Shown here: piece by piece, positions 62,011-64,000 of the stretch
Layout: every line of letters begins with the position of its first letter
Numbering within the stretch: the first letter of the stretch is position 1
Assembly (NCBI GenBank): GCA_020740485.1
Contig: DYMN01000008.1
Span: 19,345 to 83,344 of the forward strand
Source of the DNA: Polaribacter sp.
GTDB lineage: Bacteria > Bacteroidota > Bacteroidia > Flavobacteriales > Flavobacteriaceae
Reading direction: 5' to 3'
DNA length: 64,000 nt
Made by a program: the position numbers and the translations under genes
The notes under the pieces: model-generated
Seen by the model: only the letters and a program-made list of their open reading frames with translations
Database searches by the model: none
What the model was told of the DNA's origin: nothing

Positions 62011-64000
62011 TTAATAATATATCTCCACCTTTGCAGGTACTTGTTGAATTTGAATCACATTATTGGTAAAAAATTTTATTTCATCTCCATTTACTAAAAC
62101 TTTTGTTGGCATTTTGTCCAGATTAAAATTCTGAATTTTCAGTCCGTTTTTGGGTAATTTTAAATCGCCGGTGATATCAAAAGTATATTTATTTCCGTCT
62201 TTTTTAATACTATAAGACACTTCCCCATAATAGGTAGGTAAATTTTCAACAGACATACCCTTAGGGTTATCAATCCAATCCTGATATAAAGCGGCAGCCA
62301 ACACCAAGGATTCATCCATTTCATTCTCATAGACAAACATAGAGCGAATGGCATTAACAAAATCAGAACCCACCCACGTGTGCGGCATATCGCCCACGTA
62401 ACCCGGGAATCGTTCGTCTTTCCACACTACTTCCGACCAATGATTCCAAGCTTTAGGCTTTAAATCATTGAGAAAAAATTCAATCAGTTCGTGCGCTTTT
62501 TCAGGCTCGTTGAGCATGATAAATGAACCAATCACTCTATTTTCATAAGGGGTGTAATTTACCCAATCTATGGTGTTATTTTTACGCTTAACAAAATAAT
62601 CATAATATTTTTCAAATGTGTTGTAAATTTGTGGTTGAGGTAAATTAGCAAATTCATTGACTGGCGTGAGTGCCACTGTGGTAGAAGTAGCATCGAAATC
62701 ACCTAATTCCGCACAACCCGGAATGTAATCAATATTGTGATTTTTCATCGCCAAATTAATAGAATTATACAAATTGACCGTAAATGTATCTCGCAACTTT
62801 GCAATACGAATTTCTTCTTCTTTGTTTCCTAATAATTTTTGAATTTCAACCGCATCTTTTAAACCTTTAATGGTAAAAAAATCATCCCAATATGAGTGCA
62901 TAGGTTTGGCGGAATAACCTTCATGACTGATGGATTCCGGAACCAAACCGTACTGAGCTCTGATGCTGTCATTCCCGTTTTTGTAATGGTCTGTACTGCG
63001 TAGTGCAATGAGTTTTTCTATGTAACTAACTGCTTTTAAAACTTTTTCATTTTTTTCTTTTAAAAAATTGACATTTTTGGTAAAATTGTAATATTCTTTG
63101 ATGGCATAGATAAACTGTCCGTGACTGTCATTTTCAGGAACCGGATCAGGTCCACGTTTGTCCACCACACAAGGTACTTTGCCATCTTCGTAGAGAAAGC
63201 CGGAATACCAATCAATATAATCTTTGATTTCAGGCACTATACCCGATTTCATCAAAGCAGACGAAGTAAGCGAACCATCGCGAATCCAGCTGCGTTCGTA
63301 GGAACGAGAACCCGGTTGAATACCGGCTTTATCGCGATTGATGAGGATATAAACCAATTGAGATTTATAAGTATCGATTATTTTATCGGCAGAGGCAGGC
63401 AAATTGAATTTGATGTGATTCGTTCGGGTTTTCCAATATTCCACTCCTTGATTAAAATCCTTTTGCATTGCTGCATTGGTAATGTCATTGAGCGTGGATA
63501 TCGTATTGTGAAAAGGCGATTTTAAATAAAATACTTTGGTTTCTTGGGCTTGCAAAGTAAGGCTGTACTGCATAACGCCGGTGGCTAACTTTTGCGTATC
63601 GGTTACATTGGCTTTGTTGTTGAAATGATTGTTCTTCAACAATTGAACCACATTGCCGTCTTTTAAGGTGAAGGCAGAAAACTGTTGAAATGGCAAACTT
63701 GTATAAATGGTTTTATTGTCAACTAAAACGGATTGATCATTCAGCGCTTTAATATTTTCAATTTTACCAACTCCACCTTCCAAATTTAGGTTTTGATAGT
63801 AAGGATTCACTTGAAAAGGACGAATCAAAAGCAGAAAATCAACATTTTGTTCTTCATCGGAAGTATTAATCAAAGTGTATTTGATGTAGAGATTGGAATT
63901 GACATTGGCTTCGCCGCTGGAAGTAATTTCTGTTGATAACTTCAAATGATCCATTTTCCAATCAACACCCGGCAGGAAAGTAAAATTTTCAGGTTTAGTG
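62011..64000 (-). CDS. Six-hairpin glycosidase-like protein (5' end beyond the window)
   Basis: At least 662 residues are encoded. An ATG exists at 63954, but the same frame stays open to the window edge (NFTFLPGVDWK before it), so the start lies outside. An N-terminal beta-sandwich (LYIKYTLINTSDEEQNVDFLLLIRPF) is followed by an (alpha/alpha)6 barrel with SRSYERSWIRDGSLTSSALMKSGI, DKRGPDPVPENDSHGQFIYAIKEYY and GDMPHTWVGSDFVNA, as in GH15/GH94-like clan members. I cannot assign a GH family. Its place at the head of the locus suggests action on the same glycan. Confidence 0.7.
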   Translation of the reverse strand, partial: TKPENFTFLPGVDWKMDHLKLSTEITSSGEANVNSNLYIKYTLINTSDEEQNVDFLLLIRPFQVNPYYQNLNLEGGVGKIENIKALNDQSVLVDNKTIYTSLPFQQFSAFTLKDGNVVQLLKNNHFNNKANVTDTQKLATGVMQYSLTLQAQETKVFYLKSPFHNTISTLNDITNAAMQKDFNQGVEYWKTRTNHIKFNLPASADKIIDTYKSQLVYILINRDKAGIQPGSRSYERSWIRDGSLTSSALMKSGIVPEIKDYIDWYSGFLYEDGKVPCVVDKRGPDPVPENDSHGQFIYAIKEYYNFTKNVNFLKEKNEKVLKAVSYIEKLIALRSTDHYKNGNDSIRAQYGLVPESISHEGYSAKPMHSYWDDFFTIKGLKDAVEIQKLLGNKEEEIRIAKLRDTFTVNLYNSINLAMKNHNIDYIPGCAELGDFDATSTTVALTPVNEFANLPQPQIYNTFEKYYDYFVKRKNNTIDWVNYTPYENRVIGSFIMLNEPEKAHELIEFFLNDLKPKAWNHWSEVVWKDERFPGYVGDMPHTWVGSDFVNAIRSMFVYENEMDESLVLAAALYQDWIDNPKGMSVENLPTYYGEVSYSIKKDGNKYTFDITGDLKLPKNGLKIQNFNLDKMPTKVLVNGDEIKFFTNNVIQIQQVPAKVEIYY

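Overview
The window reads as chromosomal DNA of a Bacteroidota bacterium, most likely a Flavobacterium-like member of the Flavobacteriaceae. The evidence is low GC, promoters of the Bacteroidota form TTG-N16..20-TAnnTTTG, A-rich leaders instead of strong Shine-Dalgarno sites, two secreted proteins with type IX secretion (T9SS) C-terminal sorting domains, a TonB-dependent receptor paired with a beta-propeller lipoprotein, and a ribonucleotide reductase of the class Id type described from Flavobacterium. I found no rRNA, tRNA or CRISPR array.

Layout. 1-3.6 kb: the start of fumarylacetoacetase and a secreted GH57 amylase-like enzyme. 3.8-20.4 kb: mostly housekeeping genes (AsmA-like protein, RuvX/YqgF, a TPR protein, GyrA, ClpC, UmuD/UmuC, an Lrp-type regulator, an M14 peptidase, an XRE regulator, GlyA). 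20.9-36.7 kb: GltB without an adjacent gltD, FabH, a methyltransferase, HtpG, a DUF1003 protein, FolE with a glutathione-peroxidase-like protein, a phosphoesterase, an OstA-like LPS-transport protein and a HAD phosphatase, with decayed gene fragments at 32.9-33.2 kb.

36.7-40.9 kb is an accessory block. Four genes, one of them broken, all lie on the minus strand. They are separated by imperfect inverted repeats with TAAC/GTTA ends that resemble integron attC sites. No integrase is in view. I regard this as the strongest candidate for an undescribed system here.

40.9-47.8 kb is a vitamin B12-linked region. A four-gene nrdB-thioesterase-orf-nrdA operon lies behind a cobalamin-riboswitch-like element and a terminator hairpin. 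Next to it is a btuB-btuG type cobalamin uptake pair behind a second, canonical cobalamin riboswitch. If both work as expected, B12 turns off its own import and the B12-independent reductase together.

48.0-64.0 kb is a minus-strand glycan utilisation locus: a T9SS-secreted SGNH hydrolase, a periplasmic GH3 beta-glucosidase, a cytoplasmic GH94 phosphorylase, a cytoplasmic GH35 enzyme, a GPH/MFS sugar transporter with a large coiled-coil insertion, and a six-hairpin glycosidase-like gene running off the right edge. The set fits beta-linked, possibly beta-1,2-linked, gluco-oligosaccharide import and phosphorolysis. The locus also holds a broken GxxExxY PD-(D/E)XK gene flanked by inverted repeats.

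Several families of short palindromes (TCCCGA...TCGGGA and AACCCTTTCAG...) are scattered through the window, including one copy inside an attC-like repeat.
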